Below, in pieces: positions 63,601 through 64,000 of a DNA stretch of 64,000 bases. Under the pieces are notes generated by a model. The model was not told the DNA's origin. It made no database searches and saw only the letters and a program-made list of their open reading frames with translations. Source of the stretch: Streptococcus plurextorum DSM 22810 (GTDB taxonomy: Bacteria > Bacillota > Bacilli > Lactobacillales > Streptococcaceae); contig NZ_AUIO01000010.1 in assembly GCF_000423745.1 (NCBI RefSeq), forward strand, positions 1 through 64,000, written 5' to 3'. How positions within the stretch are numbered: the first letter of the stretch is position 1; each line of letters opens with the position of its first letter. A program made the position numbers and the translations under genes.

Positions 63601-64000
63601 GCAATTGCTTTTGGAATTTTGAGGCTGAAAAGTCAATAGACTTGAGCTCCGCTTCAAAAGTCGTATGACGGCAGTGATCGCTCCAATAGGTGTCCAAAAC
63701 TTTGAGCTCTGTTTCTGTCGGCACACGACCGATTGACTTGAAATAGTCTTGAATGAAAAGCAGGTCTTCCACTTCCATGGCCAAACCAGCCTCACGCTTG
63801 TAAGTTGCAAACTCCTCTGCCCCGTAGCTATCAAAAAAGTCCAAGGTCGGAATAGTCGTATCTGACACCGAAAACTCCTGTGCCACCAAAGGAGCATCCA
63901 AGTCCTTGAAACGCGAATCCACAGGATTGAGCAAATAATTCTTGATAGCAGCTAATTCTTCTTTCTGCACATCACCATTCAAGATATAAAGCTGCCCTGT
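60623..64000 (-). CDS. purL: Phosphoribosylformylglycinamidine synthase (5' end outside the window)
   Basis: This large single-chain FGAM synthase converts FGAR and glutamine to FGAM with ATP. The frame is open to the window edge. About 1,125 codons are visible and the family has about 1,240 in streptococci, so roughly the first 115 are missing. LDTYWSDHCRHTTFEAELKS and FKNETHNHPTEIEPFGGAAT lie in the synthetase half. The C-terminal glutaminase has GICNGFQALVKSGLLP with the nucleophile cysteine. It leads the pur run purL-purF-purM-purN-purH; its promoter is outside the window. Confidence 0.96.
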   Translation of the reverse strand, partial: TGQLYILNGDVQKEELAAIKNYLLNPVDSRFKDLDAPLVAQEFSVSDTTIPTLDFFDSYGAEEFATYKREAGLAMEVEDLLFIQDYFKSIGRVPTETELKVLDTYWSDHCRHTTFEAELKSIDFSASKFQKQLQATYDKYLAMRTELGRTDKPQTLMDMATIFGRYERANGRLDDMEVSDEINACSVEIEVDVDGVKEPWLLMFKNETHNHPTEIEPFGGAATCIGGAIRDPLSGRSYVYQAMRISGAGDITQPLIATRPGKLPQQIISKTAAHGYSSYGNQIGLATTYVREYFHPGFVAKRMELGAVVGAAPKENVVREKSVAGDVVILLGGKTGRDGIGGATGSSKVQTVESVETAGAEVQKGNAIEERKIQRLFRNGNVTRLIKKSNDFGAGGVCVAIGELADGLEIDLDKVPLKYAGLNGTEIAISESQERMSVVIRPQDVETFIAACRRENIHAVVVAKVTEKPKLVMTWNGQTIVDLERSFLDTNGVRVVVDAKVVDSSVNLPERRKTAAETLQEDLKHLLSDLNHASQKGLQTIFDSSVGRSTVNHPLGGRHQLTPTESSVQKLPVQHGMTTTASVMAQGYHPYLADWSPYHGAAYAVIEATARLVATGANWSKARFSYQEYFQRMDKQAERFGQPVAALLGSIEAQIQLGLPSIGGKDSMSGTFEDLTVPPTLVAFGVTTADSRKVLSPEFKAAGEHIYYLPGQILSEDIDFALMKSNFETFEKWQSAYEITAASAVKYGGVLESLALMSFGNQLGAEIELAELETSLTGQLGGFVFTSQEDIPDAVKIGQTTTDFTLLVNGVNLAGQGLQATFEGKLEEVYPTEFEQATDLQDIPAITSSAVIQAKETVELPLVYIPVFPGTNSEYDSAKAFEQAGAKVNLVPFVTLDAASIEQSVDTMVDNIDKANILFFAGGFSAADEPDGSAKFIVTILRNAKVRSAIDQFIEKGGLIIGICNGFQALVKSGLLPYGNFEEAGENSPTLFYNDANQHVAKMVETRIANVNSPWLAGVQVGDIHAIPVSHGEGKFVVTDEEFATLRDNGQIFSQYVEFTGQPSMDSKYNPNGSSHAIEGITSRNGQIIGKMGHSERYEEGLFQNIPGKKDQGLFVSAVRYFTGK

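Overview
The window looks like a near-origin chromosomal segment of a streptococcus, most likely Streptococcus suis or a close relative. This rests on protein likeness and gene order: rrn, then the alpha/spc/S10 ribosomal block, adhE, the ntp V-ATPase, the sialic acid cluster, ruvB, comR, purB and the pur genes. The species call is recognition, not a search result. Almost every gene lies on the minus strand, so transcription runs from high to low coordinates.

Layout from low to high coordinates: (1) 1-910: the 5' end of a 16S rRNA gene, its leader and two tandem promoters, and the right end of a decayed ISL3-type insertion sequence. (2) 940-15810: the ribosomal protein superoperon rpsJ to rplQ, including secY, adk, infA and rpoA, with an upstream promoter and a downstream terminator. 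(3) 15994-21950: a MATE efflux protein, threonine synthase, and bifunctional AdhE whose promoter carries two Rex-type operators. (4) 22210-30780: the nine-gene ntp operon for a V-type ATPase whose rotor subunit keeps the sodium-binding residues. (5) 30876-41061: a divergent RpiR-family regulator, an old yellow enzyme, and a sialic acid uptake and breakdown operon (nanE, a three-part ABC transporter, yhcH-like, yesL-like, nanA, nanK, an esterase). (6) 41124-48732: ruvB, then a competence and bacteriocin locus. (7) 48743-64000: purB, purK, purE, purD, a RelBE-type toxin-antitoxin pair, a secreted CHAP hydrolase on the plus strand, then purH, purN, purM, purF and a truncated purL.

The most interesting part is 42222-48732. 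A ComR-type regulator is followed by a previously uncalled 31-residue pheromone precursor ending in GDFNWWEYL, the double-tryptophan signature of XIP pheromones, and a perfect ComR-box-like palindrome lies between them. Upstream are a C39-peptidase ABC exporter, a HlyD-type accessory protein, and at least three uncalled double-glycine leader peptides plus a small membrane protein. The two transcription units of this bacteriocin block each begin with an exact TACGAATA box, the promoter element of the competence sigma factor SigX/ComX. A secreted hydrolase with GBS-Bsp-like repeats and a CHAP domain (LytF-like fratricin architecture), 6 kb away inside the pur cluster, has a degenerate CGAATA box before its start. 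Taken together this suggests a quorum-sensing module in which competence directly switches on bacteriocin production, export and possibly lysis of neighbours. The regulation is inferred from motifs only.

Stretches without genes mostly hold recognisable promoters, operators, leaders and terminators. Some (8636-8946, 18956-19191, 22003-22209) hold inverted or direct repeats that I cannot assign.
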